Assembly (NCBI GenBank): GCA_964404805.1 | Contig: CAYOLJ010000045.1 | Location: 1-9,228, forward strand | Length of the DNA stretch: 9,228 bases | From: Peribacter sp964404805 | GTDB taxonomy: Bacteria > Patescibacteriota > Gracilibacteria > Peribacterales > Peribacteraceae | Direction: 5' to 3' | In this document: piece by piece, positions 1-7,351 of the stretch | Position numbering within the stretch: position 1 is the first letter of the stretch | Layout of the letters: every line of letters starts with the position of its first letter | Position numbers and translations under genes: made by a program | The notes under the pieces: generated by a model | What the model was told of the DNA's origin: nothing | The model's database searches: none | Seen by the model: the letters and a program-made list of their open reading frames with translations, nothing else

Positions 1-2
1 GG

Positions 3-455
3 AACCGTTTTTTCGCCCTGCTGATTCATTCTCCGCACGTGGAAATCGGCATCGAGATCGCACGCAAGTTCAAGGTGCGACCCGAGGTATTGCACTGCAT
101 TGCCTCCCACCACAACGATGTTCCGATCGAATCGCCTGAAGCCTTCATCGTCGCAGCAGCTGATGCCATTTCGGGGGCGCGACCGGGGGCACGTCGCGAG
201 TCGTTCGAGGCCTACGTGCGCCGACTCAAGGAACTCGAAGAAACAGCCAAGGGATTCGAAGGTGTAAAGCGTGCCTTCGCCATCTCTGCCGGGCGCGAAG
301 TACGCGTGTATGTGGATATTGAGAAGATCGACGATCTGGGACAAGAGCGGCTGGCCAAAGACATCGCCCAGAAGATCGAGAAGGAACTGACATACCCAGG
401 CGTGATCAAGGTGAACGTCATCCGTGAGCGCAGAATTGAAGAAACAGCCAAATAA
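3..455 (+). CDS. rny: Ribonuclease Y, C-terminal fragment (5' end outside window)
   Basis: RNase Y is a membrane-anchored endoribonuclease that starts mRNA decay. Its usual order is N-terminal membrane helix, coiled coil, KH domain, HD domain and C-terminal tail. Only the last part is here. From HVEIGIEIARKF (about nt 36) to the TAA at 453-455 the protein follows the family closely: the ASHHNDV motif of the later HD domain, the AAADAISGARPGARRES signature, a conserved FEGVKRAFAISAGREVRV segment, and an ending of the type YPGxIKVxVIRExR. The roughly 12 residues encoded by nt 3-35 (NRFFALLIHSP) do not resemble the expected HDIGK...GSHVEIG stretch, so the extreme window edge may be misassembled. 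An in-frame GTG at 39 is not a real start, since the family is normally about 500 residues long. A strong hairpin follows 15 nt after the stop. Confidence 0.93.
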   Translation, partial: NRFFALLIHSPHVEIGIEIARKFKVRPEVLHCIASHHNDVPIESPEAFIVAAADAISGARPGARRESFEAYVRRLKELEETAKGFEGVKRAFAISAGREVRVYVDIEKIDDLGQERLAKDIAQKIEKELTYPGVIKVNVIRERRIEETAK

Positions 456-469
456 TCAGAGACTGCACC

Positions 470-508
470 GAAGATGCTGAGAGAGGAACAGTCCTCCTCG
501 GCATCTTC
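470..508 (+). terminator. Hairpin after rny, probable intrinsic terminator
   Basis: A 12-bp stem pairs 470-481 (GAAGATGCTGAG) with 497-508 (CTCGGCATCTTC), with one G-U pair. After a bulged A482 the stem continues as five more pairs (483-487 with 492-496) around the loop ACAG (488-491). The downstream tract ATTAGACAATAATTCTT is AT-rich but has no uninterrupted T run, so termination may be imperfect. Its place between the rny stop and the next start (542) fits an end-of-transcript role. Confidence 0.6.
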
Positions 509-541
509 ATTAGACAATAATTCTTCGCAAGAGACAGAAAC

Positions 542-3469
542 ATGAATACAGGAACTTCGTCCGCAGCCGTCAAGCCATCACGGATGCGCTTAAATGCAGC
601 AATGGTACGATTTCTTAAATTCTTCTTTCCGCTCTCTCTCATGGTCTCGAGACGCACAGTTATCCTTGGGGTATTTTCCTTAAGCGTCGCGGCAGCTTTT
701 GTCGGAACGCTCTGGAACCTGCAGGGAAATATCTTCCAGGGGCAAGTCGTCTCAGGAACATCGCAGGTCATCGATGATGGCGATGCGGGATTTAGTACAT
801 CCGGTCAGGGATGGCAGCGGTTTCAGCACTCTCTAGGATACAAAGGAGACATTATGGCTCCATCGAAGGTGACAGATTCCTCACTCGCTGCCACATGGAC
901 ATTCTCGAATGTGGTGGCCGGGCAGTACAAATTCTACGTCACCTTCAAAGCCTACAGCCTGCTCACGAATAAAGCGCCTTACACCATCAAAGATGGATCG
1001 TCGACACTCGGATCGACGACAGTGAACCAGAAGACCGATCCCACGGGCAACTTGTACGATGGAAAAAACTGGTCACTGCTCGGCATGTACACAGTGAAAG
1101 GGCCGACGGTCTCGATCACGCTCTCTCGCCCGCAGGATCTCACAGTAAACGGCATGATTGCGGATAGCGCCCGTATCGAACGCGTTACGACTCCTACAGA
1201 AACGTTTGGGTTGCTCCCTGCTGCAGAACCGAGTGGTGGTTCTACGTACAGTGTTTGCCGCGAGGGATTCACGCTCGTTAAGGGAAGCAACTATCCTTAC
1301 ATTACGTGTCTAGCTTTCTGCAGGGACGACATCTGCAATACCGCCGAATACTATCAGTACAGTGGATCAACTGCCTGCTGCAGGTGTGGACCCAGTCTGT
1401 GGTGCGCCTCTTCGTCTTCGCGTTATTCCACACCGAAATCATCATCTTCTCGTTATTCCACACCGGGAGCAGTATCTTCGCGCTCCTCTTCAGCCTCATC
1501 GGTCGTCGCCTGTGCTAACGAGGGTGATATGATTACCGAGGCAAACATGCGACCCTGTTGCTCAGGATTGATCTCTGTTCCATTTATACAGCCCGATACG
1601 AGCAATCAATGTTTCAACATGTCGTTCAACAGCATCTGCACACGGTGTGGCAACGGCCAGTGCGGGACAGGAGAGAACTTCTGTAATTGCTCCAATGACT
1701 GTCCACGACCAGCCTGCGGCAACAATCAACTCGATGCCGGCGAACAGTGTGACGGACCAAACATTCCCTGCCAGATCGGCCAAGTTTGTACGGCCGACTG
1801 CACGTGTGTCCCGCAACCACCCAGCCACATTCAGTGGGAGACAGTAGGTGACTCCTATCTTGTAAGCACACTCAGTGATTATGCAATCTTCGGACACGAC
1901 TCATACCTCTACCTCGTTGGAGGCATGGGTTTCTGGGGCCCGACACGTGATGAGCTACGTTCATCCGACGGCCTAAGCTGGAGCAGAGTGGCTTATCTGC
2001 CCCAATCTCTCTCGAATACTGCTTATCTACAATCCGATGCCACTGCTCTCCTCGTTGGAGGACTGATAAACACTGATAGTACGGTGCATTGGGCCTTCGA
2101 GACCCCAAACCTCCTCACGACAGGTTTCCAATCAAATCCGAATTATGAGCTCTCAAGCCCGCGCTCCGACGGTGCGCTCCTGCGGGTAGGAGAGCGCACA
2201 TATTTCTTAGGTGGTTATTATAAATCCAGTCCGCTCCGCGGTTTCTTGTTAGGCTCCCTCTTAGGCTCACTCGTGAGCCAGACGGCGGTATCAACCCCCT
2301 CGAAAGAAATCTACCTGCACGACGAAACTCGCTGGACTCGCGTGCAACCCGATCTGCCATTTGCTGTGACACAGGATGATGCCTTCACCGTTGGCAATCG
2401 CCTCTTTATTATGGATCGCTCTACTCCACGCAAGGTCTACATGTCGATGACCGGCACGTCGTGGGCACAGGTAGCGACCCTCCCAGCAGTGACAGCAAAG
2501 ACAGGATTCCTGAGGCCTCTTCTGCACCAAGGTGCCATTTGGCTCATCGCCAAATCTGGACCCATTGCAGGCTCGGCCGTTACCACGACCGATGGGCAAC
2601 AGTGGGTCACGGTGGATGGGACCTTCCCCTCGAACCTCGACGATTTTGAGCCGAATGCTGCTGTTTCGTTCAAAAATGAAATCTGGCTCTTGGGCTCTGT
2701 GCGTGACTACTACATCGGCGGTAATTCCCGCAATGGCAAGGTGCTGCGCACGGGTGCTTCTGGGGGTCCATTCTGTGGAGACGGTTACGTGCTATCCTCG
2801 GAACAGTGCGACGATGGCAATGCGACTCCCAGCGATGGGTGTTCCAACTGTCAGATCGATAGTGGGTGGACGTGCACGGGTTCACCGAGCCGCTGTACGA
2901 AGATCACCGGCTCCTCCAGTTCGGCACAAGCGTGTGCTCAAACCGGACAAAAGGTGTACGTCTCTGCGCAGTTCGGCCCCACGATCTGCTGCAGCAAGAA
3001 CGCAGGCGTGAAACCCAATAGCTTCCCTGTCGGCGACATGTGCATTACTTCCACGGATGAATCCCTTGGCACCTGTGTCGACAACTGGTGGCAGACCTGC
3101 GGTAACGGTTCGTGTGGCAGCGGAGAAGATCAGTGCAGCTGTCCTGCAGATTGTTCTGCAGCCACGTGCGGTAACGGTCGCATCGACCCCAGCGAGGAAT
3201 GTGATCCCACGGCAGAATCCTTCGCGAATCAATGCGGACAGAGAGAACAATGCGGCAAGGATTGTCGATGTAGCGGCGTCATTTGTCCTGTTTACTCGCC
3301 TCCGTACTGCCCCAATGGCGTCTTGGTGCCGCAACTGGGACCCGACGAGAACGGCTGCAGTCTGCCTCCAGTTTGCTGCAATGGAGCAAAAAACTTTAAA
3401 GCACAGTGCTCTCTCACGCTCAAATGCGGAGGAGGTTCCTGTGTGATCTCTTCATGTACGTGCAAATAA
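542..3469 (+). CDS. Large exported multidomain cysteine-rich protein (golvesin-like domain, Kelch-like propeller, DUF4215)
   Basis: 975 residues. A hydrophobic stretch at about 38-56 (VILGVFSLSVAAAFVGTLW) after a basic N terminus suggests a signal anchor, so the rest is probably outside the membrane. Domains in order: golvesin C-terminal-like beta-sandwich about 76-215 (starts VIDDGDAGF; ends IADSARIERV); Cys-rich segment 239-288; Ser/Arg/Thr linker about 289-322; CC...CGNG...DC module 324-387; CGNN repeat about 391-425; Kelch-like beta-propeller about 429-743 with recurring YLYLVGG, RTYFLGG and IWLLGS strands; DUF4215 repeat 745-785 (CGDG...EQCDDGN...GWTCTGSPSRC); second CC module 798-871; CGNG repeat from 875; PQLGPDENGC module 915-975. 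A hand count gives 56 cysteines, an even number, all outside the golvesin and propeller domains, which suggests disulfide-stabilised knots. Met1 has only a weak purine stretch upstream (AAGAGA); Met15 or Met34 are alternative starts. It is probably co-transcribed with the paralogue 25 bp downstream. Binding partner unknown; surface adhesion or carbohydrate binding is only inference. Confidence 0.88.
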   Translation: MNTGTSSAAVKPSRMRLNAAMVRFLKFFFPLSLMVSRRTVILGVFSLSVAAAFVGTLWNLQGNIFQGQVVSGTSQVIDDGDAGFSTSGQGWQRFQHSLGYKGDIMAPSKVTDSSLAATWTFSNVVAGQYKFYVTFKAYSLLTNKAPYTIKDGSSTLGSTTVNQKTDPTGNLYDGKNWSLLGMYTVKGPTVSITLSRPQDLTVNGMIADSARIERVTTPTETFGLLPAAEPSGGSTYSVCREGFTLVKGSNYPYITCLAFCRDDICNTAEYYQYSGSTACCRCGPSLWCASSSSRYSTPKSSSSRYSTPGAVSSRSSSASSVVACANEGDMITEANMRPCCSGLISVPFIQPDTSNQCFNMSFNSICTRCGNGQCGTGENFCNCSNDCPRPACGNNQLDAGEQCDGPNIPCQIGQVCTADCTCVPQPPSHIQWETVGDSYLVSTLSDYAIFGHDSYLYLVGGMGFWGPTRDELRSSDGLSWSRVAYLPQSLSNTAYLQSDATALLVGGLINTDSTVHWAFETPNLLTTGFQSNPNYELSSPRSDGALLRVGERTYFLGGYYKSSPLRGFLLGSLLGSLVSQTAVSTPSKEIYLHDETRWTRVQPDLPFAVTQDDAFTVGNRLFIMDRSTPRKVYMSMTGTSWAQVATLPAVTAKTGFLRPLLHQGAIWLIAKSGPIAGSAVTTTDGQQWVTVDGTFPSNLDDFEPNAAVSFKNEIWLLGSVRDYYIGGNSRNGKVLRTGASGGPFCGDGYVLSSEQCDDGNATPSDGCSNCQIDSGWTCTGSPSRCTKITGSSSSAQACAQTGQKVYVSAQFGPTICCSKNAGVKPNSFPVGDMCITSTDESLGTCVDNWWQTCGNGSCGSGEDQCSCPADCSAATCGNGRIDPSEECDPTAESFANQCGQREQCGKDCRCSGVICPVYSPPYCPNGVLVPQLGPDENGCSLPPVCCNGAKNFKAQCSLTLKCGGGSCVISSCTCK
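1421..1465 (+). repeat. Tandem 30-nt linker repeat (RYSTP)
   Basis: The 15-nt string CGTTATTCCACACCG occurs at 1421-1435 and again at 1451-1465, a period of 30 nt. It encodes two copies of a 10-residue linker unit (SSSSRYSTPK, SSSSRYSTPG) between the first Cys-rich segment and the next module. It looks like a recent in-frame duplication in a flexible linker. Confidence 0.7.
2973..3000 (+). repeat. 28-nt exact repeat shared with the paralogous gene (copy 1)
   Basis: The 28 bases at 2973-3000 are identical to 5521-5548 in the downstream gene. They encode the GPTICCSKN core of the CC...CGNG...DC module in both proteins. Surrounding codons have diverged much more, so the identity points to local gene conversion or a recent module exchange. 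Confidence 0.75.
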
Positions 3470-3494
3470 TTCTTCTTTTTCCCATAGCGCTCTG

Positions 3495-6400
3495 ATGCCC
3501 TCCCTCCACTTACGCTGGCCTTCCCTACTTCTCCCTCTCGGTCTCTTTGCGATTATCGCGGCCATCATCGTTACCGTTAGGTCTCCGGCTCTGTGGACAG
3601 CACAGACCACGTCAGCCTACTGCGGTAACGGCAGAGCTGATACAGGAGAAAACTGTATGGAACCGGGGCTCGGTACCTGTTCTTCACCTCAAGAGTGTAT
3701 TCAGTGCCGGTGCCAGACGCCGAACAAGAGTTTCCGCTGTGGGAATATGATGGGCACGACGGGTGGCTGCTGGAGCACGGGAATAGCGTGCGCCATTTCC
3801 TGTCAAAGCAACCGCATTCTCATGGGCAAGTGTGATGCCAATAAGAACTGCTTCGGCTACTGCGGTGACGGCAAAGTGGATCCTGGGGAACAGTGTGATA
3901 CGGGTGACGTTCTCAACAGTGAAGCGTGCAACGAGTACTGCACAATCCGCACAGGATGGACGTGTACCGGTTCGCCCTCGCGTTGCACGTTGACTCCGAC
4001 AGCCGCGTCATCGTCTGCCGCAGCAGCTTCTAGTGCGTTGGCTAACCGCAAAGACATCGTACTCGATAACAACGACCGTGGCTTCATGTCGTACTCCGGC
4101 ACCTGGTCGACCAGTTCGGTCGGCTATGGTGACTCCCAGCATGTCCATGCCACCGGTCCGCAGGGTTCGGACCAACCCCTCGAATGGGGCGGATGGAGCG
4201 TCACCAGAGTGCCGATAGGCGACTATGGCATCTACGCTACGTGGGAACCGAGCTCCAAGTACTCCAAGAAAGTCACCCTCGAGATCGACCGCTCGATCGG
4301 AACCGTCTCGCTCCCGTCAGAAAACAAACGGTGGACACGGGCAACCATCAATCAACAGAGTGCTCCGACCGCCAGCTGGACATGCAATGGCAGAAAGTGG
4401 AAGTACTTCGGTAACCTGAACATCACTAAAGAATACAACTACGTCGGTGTCTTCATGTACACGGAGAACGGCGCGCCCAGAAACTCACGATTCGCCATGG
4501 ATGCCGTTATGCTCTCACCATCCGATCGCAAGCCCGTGTGCAACGATGAGCCCGTGTGCGGCAATAACGCGCTGGAAGGGTCGCAGCAGTGTGACGGAAC
4601 CGCGGGTTCGTGCCCCTCGGGTCAGGCCTGCAATGCCTCATGTTTCTGTCAGGGTGTCTCACAATCCTCTTCCAGTTCCCAAATCTCCTCCTCGAGTAGC
4701 GTCTCCAGCGGTATCGGCCCTGAGGAGGTGACGTTTGCCCGGCAGTATACGGAAGTGTACGGCGATCGCTTCTCTCTCTCTTGGAGCCCCAACCAGCACT
4801 ACGTCGCCTACACGCGCAAGGCCAGCACGTGGGCTAATCAAATCTTGTACCTGCTCGATACGCAGACTCTCGTGCGCACCGAAATCCCCGCAACGATCCA
4901 GAATTATCGCAGTTTCTGGCAACCACACGTGCTTTTGGACGGACGGGCTGTTGGCGTGCGCGAATTCACTGCTACGGCCCCGAGCGGAGACGACATGACT
5001 TCCTCCATGTGGATCTATGACACGACTACAAAGCAACGCACCATGATTGCTTCCGTTTTGGCTCCGGGAAGCACCGGCAGGCAGGAGGCCTTCGCGCGCG
5101 ATGCGCAAAGCGCGGCTTTTTTCTCTCAGTGGATTCTCAATAGCTCAGGACAGTGGACAGTAAGTTATGGAGGTTCACACCTCTACCTCTGGCGCCGCGC
5201 CACGGGTCAAACCGTGCTACTCCCCGTCATTCCCGAAAATGCCGGAGGGGACGACGTGCGCTTTGTGGAATTGCCAGGGGCTTCAGGTCGGTTCATCTAC
5301 TTCTACCTCTCGCCCTTCTCGGGGATCGGTCAGTACAAACTGTACGATACACTCACTGCGCAGCAGTACACCGTGAACAATTTTGATGGAGCCGTGAAGA
5401 TGGCAAAGGATATTTTAGGCCAAACGGCCTCTTCTTCCTCTTCAAGTTCTCTCAGCTCTTCGTCCAGCTCGGCTCAGGCCTGTGCGCAGAGCGGCAATTT
5501 GGTGTACAGCTCCTCAGAGATCGGCCCCACGATCTGCTGCAGCAAGAATGATGGCATCAAGCCGCTCAATTGGTTGCTGGGAGGCCAATGTCAGCCACCC
5601 ATCAGTTCGATCACTGGTACATGCGTAAGCGGCTGGTGGCGAACCTGTGGCAACGGTTCCTGTGACACTAACGATGAGGATCAGTGCACCTGCCCGAAAG
5701 ACTGTCAGGCCTGCACTCCTGCAGGAAAAACCCGCCCCGTCGTTCCAGGCTCCGGTTGCTGCTCCGGACTCACTGGCGTGAACCCGGGAGCCGTACCGCA
5801 ACCAGATGGTTCGTGTCCGACACAACTGCCTGTAGGAGCAGAGCTCTGTACCAACTGCGGCAATGGCACCTGCGAACAGTGGGAGGACCACTGTAACTGC
5901 GAACAAGATTGCAAGCCCACCTGTTCTCAGAACGGAGAAAGGGTCTACATTTCCTCGCAATTCGGTCCCACAACCTGCTGTAGTGAGAATGCGGGAATAA
6001 AACCCAATAGCTTTTCCTCCGGAGGTATCTGTGTCTCGACGTCTGACGGCTCGAGAGGAACCTGCATCGACGACTGGGATAAGACCTGTGGCGATGGTGC
6101 CTGTAACGAGAATAAAAAAGAAGATCAGTGCAGTTGTCTTACGGATTGTCACGGCAGCGCTCCCTCATGTGGCAATGGCATTCGCGAAGGATCGGAGCAG
6201 TGTGAAGTTGGCGTTGCCTGCCCTCCAATTAACTGTCTCGTCGCTCCTTGCCCTCAGCAACAGTGCGACTTTGCGTCCTGCTCTTGCAGCGTTACCTGCC
6301 TCGACACCACGCCCCCTATCTGCGCGGGCGGCGTGCTCTTCCCACAACTTGGTCCGGATGAGAACGGATGTGAACGTCCGCCGGTCTGTTGCGAGGGAGC

Positions 6401-6835
6401 CGCAAGCGGAGGCGAGTGCACCACAAACATGAACTGTACGAACGGCAAGTGTGTGGTGGAGTCATGTACGTGTGGCAATCTGTGCCCCGACATTACGCCC
6501 CCTATCTGCGCGGGCGGCGTGCTCTTCCCACAACTTGGTCCGGATGAGANNNNNNNNNNNNNNNNNNNNNNNNNNNNNNNNNNNNNNNNNNNNNNNNNNN
6601 NNNNNNNNNNNNNNNNNNNNNNNNNNNNNNNNNNNNNNNNNNNNNNNNNTGTGAACGTCCGCCGGTCTGTTGCGAGGGAGCCGCAAGCGGAGGCGAGTGC
6701 ACCATGAATATGAATTGCGCGGGCGGACGATGCATAGTGGAATCCTGTACGTGTGGACACGGCGTCGCTTCGGCCTCCTCTCAACCGTTGCAGGTATCCA
6801 GCATGTCGTCCAGTAAGTGGTCAGCTGTATCCTGA
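3495..6835 (+). CDS. Large exported cysteine-rich protein, N-terminal part with assembly gap (paralogue of the 542-3469 product)
   Basis: A hydrophobic segment at residues 11-28 (LLLPLGLFAIIAAIIVTV) indicates export; a possible processing site follows TTSA (38-41). Domains: CGNG repeat from 43; extra Cys segment about 80-115; DUF4215-like repeat 123-164 (ends GWTCTGSPSRC); Ser/Ala linker; golvesin-like domain about 187-344; CGNN repeat about 353-386; Ser-rich linker; WD40/TolB-like propeller about 412-640 (SLSWSPNQHYVAYTR blade motif); poly-Ser linker about 645-660; three CC...CGNG...DC modules (663-737, 740-806, 810-885); CGNG repeat from 892; PQLGPDENGC module 935-993 and a second copy from 997 that contains the N gap. 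Counted literally, the 100 N shift the frame and give a false stop near 6707. In the module's own frame (codon at 6650 = TGT) translation continues through CERPPVCCEGA and ESCTCG into a Ser linker and reaches TGA at 6833-6835. The ATG at 3495 has no Shine-Dalgarno; upstream is a pyrimidine tract. Confidence 0.8.
5521..5548 (+). repeat. 28-nt exact repeat shared with the upstream paralogue (copy 2)
   Basis: Identical to 2973-3000; encodes the GPTICCSKN core of the third CC...CGNG...DC module in the pair of genes. The third module of the second gene (5922-6149) has the same core with substitutions (GPTTCCSEN). Confidence 0.75.
6309..6704 (+). repeat. Tandem 186-nt (62-codon) repeat of the PQLGPDENGC module, with the assembly gap inside copy 2
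   Basis: Bases 6309-6363 equal 6495-6549, and 6369-6423 equal 6650-6704. Copy 1 is therefore one continuous 115-nt block (6309-6423), and copy 2 is the same block broken by the N run. The start-to-start offset is 186 nt. Sequence after the block differs (CTTNMNCTNGKCVVES against CTMNMNCAGGRCIVES), so the copies are not a simple assembly echo. Copy 1 has only five bases (6364-6368) where copy 2 has 100 N. Confidence 0.85.
6550..6649. other. Assembly gap, 100 N
   Basis: Exactly 100 N, the usual placeholder for a gap of unknown size. It falls inside the second copy of a near-identical tandem repeat, a typical place for a short-read assembly to break. By comparison with copy 1 the smallest real content is 5 nt; extra repeat units could also be hidden. 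Confidence 0.98.
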
Positions 6836-6956
6836 CATCATCTATACTGGTAATGTTATTCCCCAACCGAAACTCAAGCTCAGCATTGAGAGCCCAACGT
6901 ACGGCCCCGTCGACACGCCCTTCACGCTCACTGCGATAGTCGAGAATACTGGCGAC
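6819..6956 (+). pseudogene. Out-of-frame fragment: start of a DUF11/CARDB-like beta-sandwich domain
   Basis: In the frame beginning GGT at 6819 the sequence reads GQLYPDIIYTGNVIPQP, then KLKLSIESPTYGPVDTPF and TLTAIVENTGD. This is the typical opening of extracellular Ig-like repeats of the DUF11/CARDB kind (beta strands ending in a V-x-N-T-G turn). The frame is offset by one base from the preceding part; dropping one A from AGTAAGTGG (6812-6820) joins them. The literal frame runs to a TGA at 6981-6983 through an unconvincing CSTNRRR tail. It has no plausible start or ribosome binding site of its own, so it is a piece of the larger locus. Confidence 0.6.
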
Positions 6957-6958
6957 CT

Positions 6959-7318
6959 GTGTTCGACAAATCGACGGAGATGACACTCTCGTGGATCATG
7001 AGCAAACCTGAGGTACTTTCGTTCCCGCCGACCTGCAAGAGAAGTTACCCATCGGGTGGCATTTCGGGTTACCCCGTCTACTTCACGTGTCCGGTGCCTG
7101 CCAGTACGCCGTCGACACCGGGGAAGAAGGTCTCCTTTCCCTTCACCTTCCGGCTCGACCGCAGCAGATTTACCTCTGCCGTTGCCAAGGCTTGCGTTGA
7201 CCCGACCTCGATGATCTTCGAACTGAAACCTATTGTCATCCGCCAGCAGACACCTGTGGGCAACACCATCAACCATCAGATGGGTGGACAAAAAGTACCG
7301 TTGCTCTACACCCATTGA
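6959..7318 (+). pseudogene. Fragment: rest of the DUF11/CARDB-like domain, ending at an in-frame TGA
   Basis: The frame from GTG 6959 reads VFDKSTEMTLSW..., continuing the beta-sandwich started in the previous fragment after a one-base slip. It holds cysteines in FPPTCKRS, VYFTCPVPAS and AKACVDP and ends VPLLYTH before TGA 7316-7318. The GTG is probably not a true start: it lies mid-domain with no signal peptide or ribosome binding site. The same frame continues past the TGA into DSSSSSRVLAVCGNG, so the stop separates this domain from its natural linker. Confidence 0.6.
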
Positions 7319-7351
7319 TGCGATTCAAGCTCGAGCAGCAGAGTACTGGCC

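Noticed and set aside
456..541. Promoter for the cysteine-protein operon in the rny-542 spacer
   Set aside because: An AATAAT at 516-521 could be a -10 element, but no -35-like sequence lies at a proper distance (that position is CTCCTC inside the hairpin arm), so no promoter is claimed.
5514..6152. 212-residue - strand reading frame inside the second Cys-rich gene
   Set aside because: A shadow of the Cys-module coding sequence; low-complexity composition with no recognisable motif.
6309..6704. CRISPR array or mobile element ends
   Set aside because: The repeats are protein-coding module duplications with codon-level divergence; there are no short regularly spaced repeats with unique spacers, no transposase and no terminal inverted repeats.
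6812..6962. Programmed ribosomal frameshifting in the second Cys-rich gene
   Set aside because: No slippery heptamer, internal Shine-Dalgarno or following pseudoknot was seen; two opposite one-base slips close to a scaffold gap fit sequence error or decay better.
7316..7318. TGA reassigned to Gly (code 25) or Trp (code 4), making the second Cys-rich protein intact
   Set aside because: The reading frames of 975 and about 1000 codons and mutY contain no internal TGA, mutY and the last DUF4215 frame end naturally at TGA, and two of the breaks are frameshifts that recoding would not fix.
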